NCBI RefSeq assembly: GCF_006385875.1
Contig: NZ_VFSU01000010.1
Coordinates: 1-64,000 of the forward strand
Direction: 5' to 3'
Length of the DNA stretch: 64,000 nucleotides
From: Sandaracinobacter neustonicus
Lineage (GTDB): Bacteria > Pseudomonadota > Alphaproteobacteria > Sphingomonadales > Sphingomonadaceae
Part shown: positions 18,469 through 27,571 of the stretch, one piece after another
How positions within the stretch are numbered: position 1 is the first letter of the stretch
How the letters are laid out: each line of letters opens with the position of its first letter
Notes under the pieces: model-generated
Told to the model about the DNA's origin: nothing
Databases searched by the model: none
Seen by the model: the letters and a program-made list of their open reading frames with translations, nothing else
Translations under genes and position numbers: made by a program

Positions 18469-18771
18469 TCAATTCTCCTGGCGGTTGGCGCCATCGGCGA
18501 TGCGCGCAGCGGGACGCGCGCCGGGAGCGAGGAAACGGCGGCGGTTCTCGGCCCAGGCGCGCAGGCAATCGGGGTCGCTTGCCCCGGCCGCGCCGATCGA
18601 CTGGCAGCGGCGCAGCTCGATCAGCAGCGGGTCCGTCGCCGATGTCTCGGCGACAGCCGCCGGCCCCGCGCGCGGTGGTTCGGGCGCGCGGCTCATCTCG
18701 ATCGCCGTCATCGTGATGGCGATGGCGATGAAGATGACGGCGCCGATGCGCGCGAGGAGCTTGCTGTCCAC
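18469..18771 (-). CDS. trbK: entry-exclusion protein, TrbK-alt type
   Basis: The 100-residue protein has one N-terminal membrane helix (LLARIGAVIFIAIAITMTAIE) and the TrbK-alt signature RRCQSIG...DPDCLRAWAENRRRF with two spaced cysteines. In this family the protein is thought to block redundant transfer into cells already holding the element. It lies between trbJ and trbL, the canonical position. Confidence 0.85.
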   Translation of the reverse strand: MDSKLLARIGAVIFIAIAITMTAIEMSRAPEPPRAGPAAVAETSATDPLLIELRRCQSIGAAGASDPDCLRAWAENRRRFLAPGARPAARIADGANRQEN

Positions 18772-18776
18772 GGGCG

Positions 18777-19535
18777 TCAGTCGTGGAACATGCGGGCGTT
18801 GCCCGGCTGATACCCGGTGGACCGCGTGAGGAAACGGCGGAGCCGCTCGCGGCTTTCGGCTTCGACGGCCGCGTTGCGCGCCGAGTCCAGCGCCTGCGCC
18901 CGGCCCTGCGCGGCGAGCAGTGCCGTCAGGTCCGCGAGCTGCTGCGATTGCAGCGCGAGAAGCTGGTTGCCCGCCTGCGCGGCCTGAAGCGCGCCCGTCG
19001 CCGATTGGCTGGATGTGACCAGGCCGTCCATCGTCGTGCGCGCGCCGTCGATATTGCCGACGACGCCGGCCTGAACGCGAAGCGCGTCCTCGAACGCGCC
19101 GACGCTATCCTCCCAACGCGCATTGGCGTTGGCGACCATCTGCGCGTGGGTGCCGGTGAGCGCCGCGCCCTTGTAGCGGCCGTTAAAGACCTGCTGGACG
19201 TTCTGCACGTCATAGGCGATGCGCTGCGCCTCGCCGAGAAGCTGCTGGGTGCGCTGCACCTGTTGCTGCAACTGCTGGAGCGAGCTGAACGGCAGCGACG
19301 CCAGATTGCGCGCCTCGTTGATGAGGCTGGTCGCCTGCTGCTGGATTTGCTGGATCTGGTTGTTGACCTGCTGGAGCGACCGCGCGGCCGTCAGCACGTT
19401 CTGCGCATAGTTGGTGGGATCATAGACGATCCCGCCGAACTGAGCGTGCGCCGGCGTGGCGGCGGTGATGCCGATCATGCTCGACGTGGCGATGGCGCCG
19501 GCCAGCATGGCACGACGCAGGATATTGGGTTTCAT
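18777..19535 (-). CDS. trbJ: conjugal transfer protein TrbJ (VirB5 type)
   Basis: TrbJ is a periplasmic pilus-associated protein. A signal peptide cleaved after TPAHA is followed by a Gln-rich helical region (QQVNNQIQQIQQQATSLINE). The remainder is helical. The length is 252 residues from the ATG at 19535, which overlaps the trbE stop; the longer frame to 19658 runs only through trbE. Confidence 0.93.
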   Translation of the reverse strand: MKPNILRRAMLAGAIATSSMIGITAATPAHAQFGGIVYDPTNYAQNVLTAARSLQQVNNQIQQIQQQATSLINEARNLASLPFSSLQQLQQQVQRTQQLLGEAQRIAYDVQNVQQVFNGRYKGAALTGTHAQMVANANARWEDSVGAFEDALRVQAGVVGNIDGARTTMDGLVTSSQSATGALQAAQAGNQLLALQSQQLADLTALLAAQGRAQALDSARNAAVEAESRERLRRFLTRSTGYQPGNARMFHD

Positions 19536-22021
19536 GGGGTCATGTCCTTCAAGGCAGGGGGGAGCTGGCCGACATCTTCCCGGCGGCCGGCCAGCGGATC
19601 GGGTTGGGGTTCGGGAAGAAGATCGACCGCCCAGGCCAGGCCGCGATGGCGCAGCCATTCGGCGGCGAAGCGCTCGCGGCCGTGGGTCTCGACCAGCTCG
19701 GCGATGCGGAGCTGGTCGGTCTTGGAAGAAGCGGCGGCGAAGGCCAGCGCGACCTCTCCCAGCCCCAGCTCGAACAGCCGGTTGCCGCGCCGCGACTGGC
19801 AGTAATAGTCGCGCTTGGGCGTGGCCCGGCTGAGGATTTCGATCTGGCGGGCGTTCAGCCCGAACCGTTCGTAGATGGCGGCGATCTGCGGCTCGGCCGC
19901 ACGTTCGTTGGGCAAGAAGATGCGAGTCGGGCAGCTCTCGATGATGGTCGGCGCGATGTTCGAGGTTTCGATGTCGGCGAGGCTCTGCGTGGCGAACACG
20001 ACGCTGGCGTTCTTCTTGCGCAGGGTCTTAAGCCATTCGCGGAGCTGCGCGGCGAAGTCCGGGCTGTCTAAGACCAGCCAGCCCTCGTCGATGATGATGA
20101 GCGTGGGCGAGCCGTCCAGCCGGCCTTCGATCCGGTGGAACAGATAGGACAGCACTGCGGCGGCCGACCCGGCGCCGACCAAACCCTCGGTCTCGAACGC
20201 CTGCACCGACGCTTCGCCGAGGCGCTCGGCCTCGGCGTCGAGCAGCCGGCCCCACGGCCCGCCGATGCAGTAGGGCGCCAACGCCTGCTTGAGCTGTTGG
20301 CTCTGGAGCAGCACGGCGAGCCCGGTCAGTGTGCGTTCCGGCACGGGCGCGCTGGCGAGCGAGCCGAGCGCCGACCACAAATGCTCCTTGGCCTGCGGAT
20401 CGACCGCGACGCCTTCGGACGCGAGGATCGCCGCCAGCCATTCGGCCGCCCAGGCGCGCTCGGCCGGATCGTCGATCCGGGCGAGCGGCTGGAGCTGCAC
20501 GCCGTCGCCGGCCTCGTCGGCCAGCATCCCGCCGAGATCCTGCCAGTCGCCGCCCATGCCGATCGCCGCGGCGCGGATGCTGCCGCCGAAATCGAAGGCG
20601 AAGACCTGGCCGTTCTCGTAGCGGCGAAACTGCATCGCCATGAGGGCGAGCAGCACCGACTTGCCGGCGCCGGTCGGCCCGACGATGAGCGTGTGGCCGA
20701 CATCGCCGACGTGAAGGGAAAACCGGAACGGGGTCGAGCCTTCGGTCTTGCCGTAGAGCAAGGGGGGAGCACCGAAATGCTCGTCCCGTTCCGGCCCCGC
20801 CCATACTGCTGACAGGGGGATCAGGTGGGCGAGATTGATAGTGGAAATCGGGGGCTGGCGGACGTTGGCGTAGGTGTGACCGGGGAGGCTCCCCAGCCAT
20901 GCCTCGATCGCGTTCATGCCTTCGGGGATGACGGTAAAGTCGCGGCCCTGGATAACCTTCTCGACCAGCCGCAGCTTTTCCGCCGCAATGGCTGGATCGC
21001 GGTCCCACACCGTCACCGTCGCGGTGACATAGGCCATGCCGGCATAGTCGGCGCCCAGCTCCTGCAGGGCGGTGTCGGCGTCGGCGGCCTTGTTCGATGC
21101 GTCGCTGTCCATCAGGACCGACGCCTCGTTGGTCATCACCTCTTTCAGAATCGCCATGACGCTCTTGCGCTTGGCGAACCACTGGCGTCGGATGCGGCTC
21201 AGCAGCTTGGTCGCGTCTGTCTTATCGAGCATGATCGCGCGGGTCGCCCAGCGATAATCGAAGGCGAGCCGGTTCAGTTCGTCGAGCACGCCGGGGAAGG
21301 TCACGCTCGGGAAGCCGACGATAGTGAGCGTCCGAAGATGTTGGTCGCCGAGCTTCGGTTCGAGGCCGCCGGTCAGCGGCTGGTCGGCCAAGAGCGCGTC
21401 GAGGTGCATCGGCGTTTCCGGCACGCGGACGCTCTGGCGGCGCGTCGAAACCGTGCTGTGCAGATAGGTCAGCGTCTCGGCGTCATCGAGCCAGCGGACC
21501 TCGGGCACGAACCCTTCGACCAGGTTGAGCACCCGGTCGCTGCGGTCGGTGAAGCCCTTGAGCAGTTCCCACGGATCGACGCCGCTGGTGGACCGGCCCT
21601 CGTAGAGCCAACCTTCGGCGCGGGCGGCTTCTTCGGCCGGCGGCATCCACAGCAGGGTGAGGAAATAGCGGCTCTCGAAATGCGCGCCCTCCTCGCGGAA
21701 TTGCTCGCGACGCTCGAACTCGACCAGCGACGACACGGGATCGGGGAAGTCGGACAGCGGATAGTCGAGCGCCGGGGTGCGCTGCGCCTCGACGAAGATC
21801 GCCCAGCCGGAGCCGAGACGGCGGAGCGAGTTGTTCAACCGCGCGGTCGTCGCGACCAGCTCGGCCGGCGTCGCGCTGTCGAGATCGGGACCGCGGAATC
21901 GGGCGGTGCGCTGGAACGAGCCGTCCTTGTTCAGCACCACGCCTTCGCCGACCAGCGCGGCCCAGGGCAGGAAATCGGGAAGGGTCGCAGCTTTGCTGCG
22001 ATATTCACGCAAGCTCATCAT
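19532..22021 (-). CDS. trbE: conjugal transfer ATPase TrbE (VirB4 type)
   Basis: This ATPase powers pilus assembly and substrate transfer. The 829-residue protein begins MMSLREYRSKAATLPDFLPW and carries a Walker A motif GPTGAGKSVLL near residue 445. Walker B reads TLIIIDEGWLVLDSP, followed by FATQSLADI. The start at 22021 overlaps trbD; the open frame to 22144 is read-through. All catalytic motifs are intact. Confidence 0.95.
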   Translation of the reverse strand: MMSLREYRSKAATLPDFLPWAALVGEGVVLNKDGSFQRTARFRGPDLDSATPAELVATTARLNNSLRRLGSGWAIFVEAQRTPALDYPLSDFPDPVSSLVEFERREQFREEGAHFESRYFLTLLWMPPAEEAARAEGWLYEGRSTSGVDPWELLKGFTDRSDRVLNLVEGFVPEVRWLDDAETLTYLHSTVSTRRQSVRVPETPMHLDALLADQPLTGGLEPKLGDQHLRTLTIVGFPSVTFPGVLDELNRLAFDYRWATRAIMLDKTDATKLLSRIRRQWFAKRKSVMAILKEVMTNEASVLMDSDASNKAADADTALQELGADYAGMAYVTATVTVWDRDPAIAAEKLRLVEKVIQGRDFTVIPEGMNAIEAWLGSLPGHTYANVRQPPISTINLAHLIPLSAVWAGPERDEHFGAPPLLYGKTEGSTPFRFSLHVGDVGHTLIVGPTGAGKSVLLALMAMQFRRYENGQVFAFDFGGSIRAAAIGMGGDWQDLGGMLADEAGDGVQLQPLARIDDPAERAWAAEWLAAILASEGVAVDPQAKEHLWSALGSLASAPVPERTLTGLAVLLQSQQLKQALAPYCIGGPWGRLLDAEAERLGEASVQAFETEGLVGAGSAAAVLSYLFHRIEGRLDGSPTLIIIDEGWLVLDSPDFAAQLREWLKTLRKKNASVVFATQSLADIETSNIAPTIIESCPTRIFLPNERAAEPQIAAIYERFGLNARQIEILSRATPKRDYYCQSRRGNRLFELGLGEVALAFAAASSKTDQLRIAELVETHGRERFAAEWLRHRGLAWAVDLLPEPQPDPLAGRREDVGQLPPALKDMTP

Positions 22022-22299
22022 GGCCGCATCCACGTCGGGTAACGGAGGTGGCGCCGGGCCACGTCCACGAATTGCGAGTCGCGGCGGGCGGCCCAGACGG
22101 ACAGCCCGTGGCCGATCGCCCAGATGACGAGCCCGGCGATCCACAGGCGCAGGCCAAGGCCGATCGCGCCCGCCAGCGTCCCGTTGACGATGGCGAGCGA
22201 GCGAGGGGCGCCGCCGAGCAAAATCTGCTCGGTCAGCGCCCGGTGGAGCGGGGCAAAATAGCCCGCGATCGGTTCGCCATGATCGGCCCCGCCGTTCAT
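22018..22299 (-). CDS. trbD: conjugal transfer protein TrbD (VirB3 type)
   Basis: The 93-residue inner-membrane protein has paired hydrophobic helices (LAIVNGTLAGAIGLGL and WIAGLVIWAIGHGLSVWAA), as in VirB3. It precedes TrbE. The start at 22299 overlaps the trbC end. Confidence 0.9.
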   Translation of the reverse strand: MNGGADHGEPIAGYFAPLHRALTEQILLGGAPRSLAIVNGTLAGAIGLGLRLWIAGLVIWAIGHGLSVWAARRDSQFVDVARRHLRYPTWMRP

Positions 22300-22631
22300 G
22301 CGATCAGCGCTCCGCCGCCGAACGAGAAGAACGACAGGAAGAAGCTCGACGCCGCGAACGCGATAGACAGGCCGAACACGATCTGGATCAGCCGGCGCGA
22401 GCCGCCCGACGTGTCGCCGAAGGCCAGCGTCAGGCCGGTCACGATGATGATGATAACGGCAACGATCTTCGCCACCGGCCCCTCGATGCTTTCGAGGATG
22501 CTTTGCAGCGGGGCTTCCCACGGCATTGACGAACCGCCGGCATGGGCCGGAACGGCGAATGTCAACGCGATGACGCTGGTGGTGGCGGCGAGCATGGCGC
22601 GGCGTGCGCCATGCCGAAGGGCATGGATCAT
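22296..22631 (-). CDS. trbC: conjugative pilin TrbC (VirB2 type)
   Basis: This is the pilin precursor. It has a long signal peptide ending FAVPAHAGGSS and two hydrophobic helices (VAKIVAVIIIIVTGLTLAF and IVFGLSIAFAASSFFLSF) separated by a short basic loop. The length is 111 residues. Homologues are processed and often cyclised by the TraF peptidase, encoded here at 30859. The start overlaps the trbB stop. Confidence 0.92.
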   Translation of the reverse strand: MIHALRHGARRAMLAATTSVIALTFAVPAHAGGSSMPWEAPLQSILESIEGPVAKIVAVIIIIVTGLTLAFGDTSGGSRRLIQIVFGLSIAFAASSFFLSFFSFGGGALIA

Positions 22632-23614
22632 GGCAGGTCTCCGGCTTGGTGGTTGGTGAGGGGTGCGAGGCGGTAGTCGCCGGTCGCGGGGTCGAGCCCT
22701 TCGACGCGGGCCAGCTCGGTCAGCCGGCGTCCGTGCGCGTCGCGGACCAGCACGGCGATCAGGTCGATCGTCTCGGCTATGAGAGCGCGCGGAACGGTGA
22801 CGACGGCCTCCTGGATGAGTTGCTCCATGCGGCGCAGCGCGCCGAGCGCAGTGCCTGCGTGGATCGTGCCGACGCCGCCGGGATGGCCGGTACCCCAGGC
22901 TTTGATGAGGTCGAGGGCTTCGGCGCCGCGCACCTCGCCGATGGGGATGCGGTCGGGGCGCAGGCGCAGCGACGAGCGGACCAACTCGGACAGCGACACC
23001 ACGCCGTCCTTGGTCCGCATGGCGACGAGGTTCGGCGCGGCGCATTGCAGCTCGCGCGTGTCTTCGATCAAGACGATGCGGTCGGTGGTCTTCGCCACCT
23101 CGGCGAGCAGCGCGTTGACCAGCGTGGTCTTGCCCGCGCCGGTGCCGCCCGCGACGAGGATGTTGGCGCGGGTCTCGACGCCGTGGCGCAACGCCTCGGC
23201 CTCGGCCGCCGACATGAGGCCGGCGCGCGCATAGTCGTCGAGTGTGAACACGGCGACGGCGGGCTTTCGGATGGCAAAGGCTGGCGCGGCGACGATAGGC
23301 GGCAGCAACCCCTCGAACCGCTCGCCGCCTTCCGGCAGCTCGGCCGAAACGCGCGGCGATCGCGCATGAACCTCGACGCCGACATGGTGCGCGACCAGGC
23401 GGACGATGCGCTCGCCATCGGCAGCGCTCAGCGTTTCGCCTGTGTCGCTGACGCCCTCGCCCAGCCGATCGAGCCAAAGCCGCCCGTCCGGGTTCAGCAT
23501 GACTTCGATAACGGCAGCGTCGTCGAGCCAGCCCGCGATCGACGGCCCGAGCGCAGTGCGCAGCATCCGCGCGCCGCGTGATTTAGCCTCGGATCGGATT
23601 GGGTGGATGGTCAA
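22628..23614 (-). CDS. trbB: conjugal transfer ATPase TrbB (VirB11 type)
   Basis: This hexameric traffic ATPase energises the mating channel. It has Walker [16 protein letters not shown] near residue 155, and the Asp and His boxes ([24 protein letters not shown]). The start is a TTG at 23614 giving [17 protein letters not shown], the usual family N-terminus; the frame extends to 23671 without a better start. It is the first gene of the trb block and lies 233 bases from the dmeF end. Confidence 0.93.
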   Translation of the reverse strand: MTIHPIRSEAKSRGARMLRTALGPSIAGWLDDAAVIEVMLNPDGRLWLDRLGEGVSDTGETLSAADGERIVRLVAHHVGVEVHARSPRVSAELPEGGERFEGLLPPIVAAPAFAIRKPAVAVFTLDDYARAGLMSAAEAEALRHGVETRANILVAGGTGAGKTTLVNALLAEVAKTTDRIVLIEDTRELQCAAPNLVAMRTKDGVVSLSELVRSSLRLRPDRIPIGEVRGAEALDLIKAWGTGHPGGVGTIHAGTALGALRRMEQLIQEAVVTVPRALIAETIDLIAVLVRDAHGRRLTELARVEGLDPATGDYRLAPLTNHQAGDLP

Positions 23615-23746
23615 CGACTGGCCCCTGCAAAGGACCGGGCGAACCGCCGCCCGGCTGTCGGGGCACATCAAGAGACGCAGGAAGACTCGGCTCGCAACAG
23701 CTACTTACGGGCGTAGTAGAGGGGGCGGCACATACGAGGACGACGG

Positions 23747-23771
23747 CGGAATGCCTCTCGTCGGCATTCCG
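23747..23771. terminator. hairpin CGGAATGCC-N7-GGCATTCCG
   Basis: A perfect nine-base inverted repeat lies between the dmeF stop (23848, minus strand) and trbB. It may end transcription of the inserted dmeRF pair before trbB. No clear T-run follows, so intrinsic termination is uncertain. Confidence 0.4.
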
Positions 23772-23847
23772 CAGATACGGCAACCGAACTACGAAATGGC
23801 GATGCGCGCGTAGGCTTTCTTACGGATGCCGGTAATCGAGTCGATGG

Positions 23848-24783
23848 TTAGCGGCACTCGACTGTGAGGTGCGCCAACTCATGCACCGGCGCGAGACGGG
23901 CGCGGATCATGTCGCTCGTGACCCCACGCGCCGCGACGATGCTGACGATCGCAGCTTGTGCCTCCGGCCCGACGCGCCAGACGTGGAGGTCTGCGATCCT
24001 CGCATCGCCCGGTTCTTCGACCAGCTCGCGCACCTCCTCGGCCACATGCTCGTCGGTTCGATCCAGAAGCACTTCCGCTGTGTCGCGCATAAGCCCCCAG
24101 GACCAACGCGCGATCACGATTGCGCCGACGATCCCCATTACGGGATCCATCCATACCCAGCCAAGATAGCGGCCTGCCAAGAGCGCCGTGATGGCGAGAA
24201 CCGATGTCAGAGCGTCGGCGAGCACATGCAGATAGGCTGAGCGCAGATTGTTATCGCCCGTGTGCGCGGCATGACCGTGATGATGGTGCCCATGATCGTG
24301 GCCGTGATGATGAGAATGGTCGTGGCCGCCCGACAGCAGGACGGCGCTGACCACGTTCACGGCCAAGCCGACGACCGCAACCCAAGTTGCCTCGCCGAAC
24401 GCGACGTTGATCGGCTGGAGCAACCGGGTGACGGATTCGACGCCAATACCGACTGCGATCAGGCCCAGCGCCATTGCCGAGGCGAAGCCGGCAAGATCAC
24501 CAACCTTGCCGGTGCCGAAGCTATATGCCGGGTTTCGGGCGTTCCGCTTTGCATAGGCATAGGCAAGCGCGGCAACCGACAATGCGCCGGCGTGCGTCGC
24601 CATGTGAAAGCCGTCGGCGAGCAGCGCCATTGACCCTGTGAAGTAGCCGGCGACGATTTCGCCCACCATCATCACTGCGGTCAGCGCAACCACCCAGCGC
24701 GTGCGGCGGGCGTTCTCATCATGTGCCGCGCCGAGTAAAACGTGGTCGTGAGTGTGCGCGTCGAGATCGGGCAAAGTCGCCAT
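23848..24783 (-). CDS. dmeF: cation diffusion facilitator (DmeF-like Co/Ni exporter)
   Basis: This proton antiporter of the CDF family exports divalent cations. The 311-residue protein has six helices. Helix 2 carries MALLADGFHMATHAG and helix 5 HVLADALTSVLAI, with the family HD/DD metal sites. A cytoplasmic loop is very His-rich (about 160-180). This loop and the upstream RcnR-type repressor are typical of DmeF. The pair is inserted between copG and trbB, separate from the other metal cargo. Confidence 0.88.
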   Translation of the reverse strand: MATLPDLDAHTHDHVLLGAAHDENARRTRWVVALTAVMMVGEIVAGYFTGSMALLADGFHMATHAGALSVAALAYAYAKRNARNPAYSFGTGKVGDLAGFASAMALGLIAVGIGVESVTRLLQPINVAFGEATWVAVVGLAVNVVSAVLLSGGHDHSHHHGHDHGHHHHGHAAHTGDNNLRSAYLHVLADALTSVLAITALLAGRYLGWVWMDPVMGIVGAIVIARWSWGLMRDTAEVLLDRTDEHVAEEVRELVEEPGDARIADLHVWRVGPEAQAAIVSIVAARGVTSDMIRARLAPVHELAHLTVECR

Positions 24784-24791
24784 GAACTATC

Positions 24792-25067
24792 CTATTTCGA
24801 GTAGCGACGGATCACGGCGAGCAGCTCCTCCGCACCCGCCGCTCGTTCGGCATCATCAAGCCCAGGCCGAGACACGTGGGCTTCCAGATGCTCCGCTATG
24901 ATCTCATCCAGCAGGCCGTTCACCGCGCCTCGGACGGCCGCAACCAGGTGAAGAATCTCCGAACAGCTCGCGTCCGCCTGCAACGCGCGGTCGATCGCAC
25001 CGACCTGGCCTCCAATGCGGCGGACGCGGGCCAGCAGATCAGCGCTCGATGACTTGATGTGCGACAT
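24792..25067 (-). CDS. dmeR: RcnR/CsoR-family metal-responsive repressor (DmeR-like)
   Basis: This all-helical repressor releases DNA on metal binding. In the 91-residue protein His3, Cys35, His60 and His64 occupy exactly the ligand positions of the Ni/Co sensor RcnR, which distinguishes it from Cu sensors (Cys-His-Cys) and formaldehyde sensors. It lies eight bases upstream of dmeF in one operon, with a C6-tract operator at its start. Confidence 0.9.
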   Translation of the reverse strand: MSHIKSSSADLLARVRRIGGQVGAIDRALQADASCSEILHLVAAVRGAVNGLLDEIIAEHLEAHVSRPGLDDAERAAGAEELLAVIRRYSK

Positions 25068-25072
25068 ACCCC

Positions 25073-25084
25073 ACCCCCCTATAT
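25073..25084 (-). promoter_or_regulatory. DmeR operator candidate (C6 tract)
   Basis: ACCCCCCTATAT lies five bases upstream of the dmeR start. It matches the C/G-tract flanked by A/T that RcnR/DmeR-type repressors bind. On the transcribed strand the same G tract sits where a ribosome binding site would be, so binding could block both promoter clearance and leader translation. The match is by eye. Confidence 0.6.
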
Positions 25085-25146
25085 GAACGGGGTTGGGTTG
25101 TCGAGTTTGTCAGCCGCAATTGGAGGCGGGAAAGCCAAGTGGTTCG

Positions 25147-25572
25147 CTAGTCTGGATCAGTCGCACTCTTCGGCCAGACATCTTCCGGTATCTCATCCAA
25201 CAGCGTCTTGCCGCTGGCGAAGCGCCGGCCGAGCGTCTCGATGAAGCCCTCATAGCGTTTCCGCCCCTTCACCTGCGCCGCCGCCTGATCCTCATCAGGA
25301 AGCGGCGGTGTCACGGCCAACCAGAACCGGACGAACAGACTCAGCGCCTCGGTCGTCAGGCCAGTGTTGCGCTCAAGTCGCTGGACCTGACGCGACAGGC
25401 GATCAAGCCTGCGTGCGAACGCGGCTTCCATCCGGTCGGCGCCGTCCGGCGAAAGATAGGACGCCACTGCCGCCTCCACGATCGCGGAGCGGGAGATGCG
25501 GCGGCGGATCGCCAACTCATCGACCTGCTTGGCGAGCGCAGGCGGGAAATAGACGTTGAGCCGGGTTCGCAT
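25147..25572 (-). CDS. CopG-family ribbon-helix-helix protein downstream of traG
   Basis: The 141-residue protein opens MRTRLNVYFPPALAKQVDEL and continues IRRRISRSAIVEAAVASYL, a ribbon-helix-helix DNA-binding fold. The remainder is helical. In Tn4371-type elements a CopG gene sits between traG and trbB. Here it follows traG by ten bases, but trbB has been separated from it by the dmeRF insertion. Regulation of transfer genes is inferred. Confidence 0.8.
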   Translation of the reverse strand: MRTRLNVYFPPALAKQVDELAIRRRISRSAIVEAAVASYLSPDGADRMEAAFARRLDRLSRQVQRLERNTGLTTEALSLFVRFWLAVTPPLPDEDQAAAQVKGRKRYEGFIETLGRRFASGKTLLDEIPEDVWPKSATDPD

Positions 25573-25582
25573 GGGCACGCTC

Positions 25583-27556
25583 CTACAAGTCGATGCCATC
25601 GCCCGGATCGAGCGACGCCTGCCGCGCGAGCCCTTGCATCCGGCGGCGCACGGCCGCTTGCCGGGCCGCGTCATCCTGTTCGTCATCGACGATCGAAAAC
25701 TCCTGCGCGGGCGGGGCCGTTGTTTCCGGCGCAATGGCGATATGCTCGGGCAGCTCGGGCTCCCGGCGCAGCCCGCCATTGGCGGCGTCCTCGGCATCGC
25801 GGACGATGCGCGCGATTTGCTTCGGATCGGCGGATGCCTGCCGCCCGGTCCAGTCATCGGGCCTGACCCCGGCCGCCTCGGGCGCGGGCGCCGACGCGAT
25901 CCGCTCGGACAGCCGGCGATCCTGATAATAGCGCGCCTTCTTTGCCCGGATCGGGTGGACGCCCGCCACCATGACTATCTCGTCGTCGGGCGGAAGCTGC
26001 ATGACCTCGCCCGGCGTAAGGAGCTGGCGGGCGGTCTCGGACCGCGACACCATCAGATGCCCAAGCCACGGCGACAGGCGATGCCCGGCGTAGTTCTTCA
26101 TCGCCCGCATCTCGGTGGCGGTGCCGAGCGCGTCCGACACGCGCTTGGCGGTGCGCTCGTCGTTGGTGGCGAAGCTCACCCGGACATGGCAGTTGTCGAG
26201 GATCGCGTTGTTGGGGCCGTAAGCCTTCTCGATCTGATTGAGCGACTGCGCGATCAAGAACGCCTTGAGCCCGTAGCCCGCCATGAACGCCAGCGCGGAC
26301 TCGAAGAAGTCGAGGCGGCCGAGCGCCGGAAACTCGTCCAGCATCAGCAACACCCGATGGCGGTCGCCCTTTGGGGTCAGTTCCTCGGTCAGCCGGCGCC
26401 CGATCTGGTTTAGGATAAGGCGGATCAGCGGCTTGGTGCGCGAGATGTCGCTGGGCGGCACGACCAGATAGAGCGTCGCCGGCCGCTCGCCATCGACCAG
26501 ATCCGATATGCGCCACTGGCAGGCCCGCGTGACCTGCGCCACGACGGGATCGCGGTAGAGGCCGAGGAAAGACATGGCGGTGCTGAGCACGCCCGATCGC
26601 TCGTTGTCAGACTTGTTCAGCAGCTCCCGCGCCGCGCTGGCGACGACAGGATGCACGCCCGCTTCGCCCAAGTGTGGCGTCGCCATCATCGCGGCCAGTG
26701 TCTGCTCGATCGTGCGCGCCGGGTCCGAAAGGAATCCGGCGACGCCAGCCAAGGTCTTGTCCACCTCGGCATAGAGGACGTGGAGGATCGCGCCGACCAG
26801 CAGCGAGTGGGAGGTTTTCTCCCAATGGTTTCGCCGCTCCAGCGAGCCTTCGGGATCGACCAGCACGTCGGCGACATTCTGCACGTCGCGCACCTCCCAT
26901 TGGCCACGCCGCACCTCCAGCAACGGGTTGTAGGCGGCCGACTCGGCGTTGGTCGGATCGAACAGCAGCACGCGACCGTGCCGCGCGCGAAAACCGGCGG
27001 TCAGCATCCAGTTCTCGCCCTTGATGTCGTGGACGATCGCCGACGCCGGCCAGGTCAGCAGCGAGGGCACGACCAGGCCGACGCCCTTGCCCGAACGGGT
27101 CGGGGCGAAGCACAGCACATGCTCGGGGCCGTCGTGGCGGAGATAGTCGCGCGCGAGCTTGCCGAGCACAACGCCGTTCGGCCCGAGCAGCCCGGCCGCG
27201 CGCACCTCCCGCTCGCTCGCCCAGCGAGCCGAGCCATAGGTCTCGGCGTTCTTCAGTTCGCGCGCGCGCCACACCGACATGCCGATGGCGACCGCGATCG
27301 ACGCGAACCCGCCGGACGCAGCGATATAGGCGCCCGTCAGGAATATGCGGGGCGCATAGGCGTCGAAGCTGAACCACCACCAAAAGAAAGCGGGCGGCGG
27401 ATAAACCTGCCAGCCGAACGCCTCGAACCAAGGCGGCCCCAGCTCGGGCTGATAGGCGAGCGCGGCGGCGGTCCACTGTGTCGCGCCCCACACCCCGGCG
27501 AGCACGATCAGGAACACGATGATGATCTGGCCCCAAAGGATTTTGGTCGCGGACAT
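25583..27556 (-). CDS. traG: type IV coupling protein TraG (VirD4 type)
   Basis: This inner-membrane ATPase links the relaxosome to the pore. The 657-residue protein has two N-terminal membrane helices (about residues 8-28 and 75-95), Walker A APTRSGKGVGLVVPSLL near residue 150 and Walker B VLLMLDEFPALGRLDF near residue 405. AGGAG lies six bases before the ATG at 27556. It follows rlxS by 15 bases. Confidence 0.95.
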   Translation of the reverse strand: MSATKILWGQIIIVFLIVLAGVWGATQWTAAALAYQPELGPPWFEAFGWQVYPPPAFFWWWFSFDAYAPRIFLTGAYIAASGGFASIAVAIGMSVWRARELKNAETYGSARWASEREVRAAGLLGPNGVVLGKLARDYLRHDGPEHVLCFAPTRSGKGVGLVVPSLLTWPASAIVHDIKGENWMLTAGFRARHGRVLLFDPTNAESAAYNPLLEVRRGQWEVRDVQNVADVLVDPEGSLERRNHWEKTSHSLLVGAILHVLYAEVDKTLAGVAGFLSDPARTIEQTLAAMMATPHLGEAGVHPVVASAARELLNKSDNERSGVLSTAMSFLGLYRDPVVAQVTRACQWRISDLVDGERPATLYLVVPPSDISRTKPLIRLILNQIGRRLTEELTPKGDRHRVLLMLDEFPALGRLDFFESALAFMAGYGLKAFLIAQSLNQIEKAYGPNNAILDNCHVRVSFATNDERTAKRVSDALGTATEMRAMKNYAGHRLSPWLGHLMVSRSETARQLLTPGEVMQLPPDDEIVMVAGVHPIRAKKARYYQDRRLSERIASAPAPEAAGVRPDDWTGRQASADPKQIARIVRDAEDAANGGLRREPELPEHIAIAPETTAPPAQEFSIVDDEQDDAARQAAVRRRMQGLARQASLDPGDGIDL

Positions 27557-27571
27557 GGGTGTCTCCTGTTT

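Noticed and set aside
20825-22042. 405-codon plus-strand frame
   Set aside because: It is the antisense shadow of trbE, which has intact Walker motifs.
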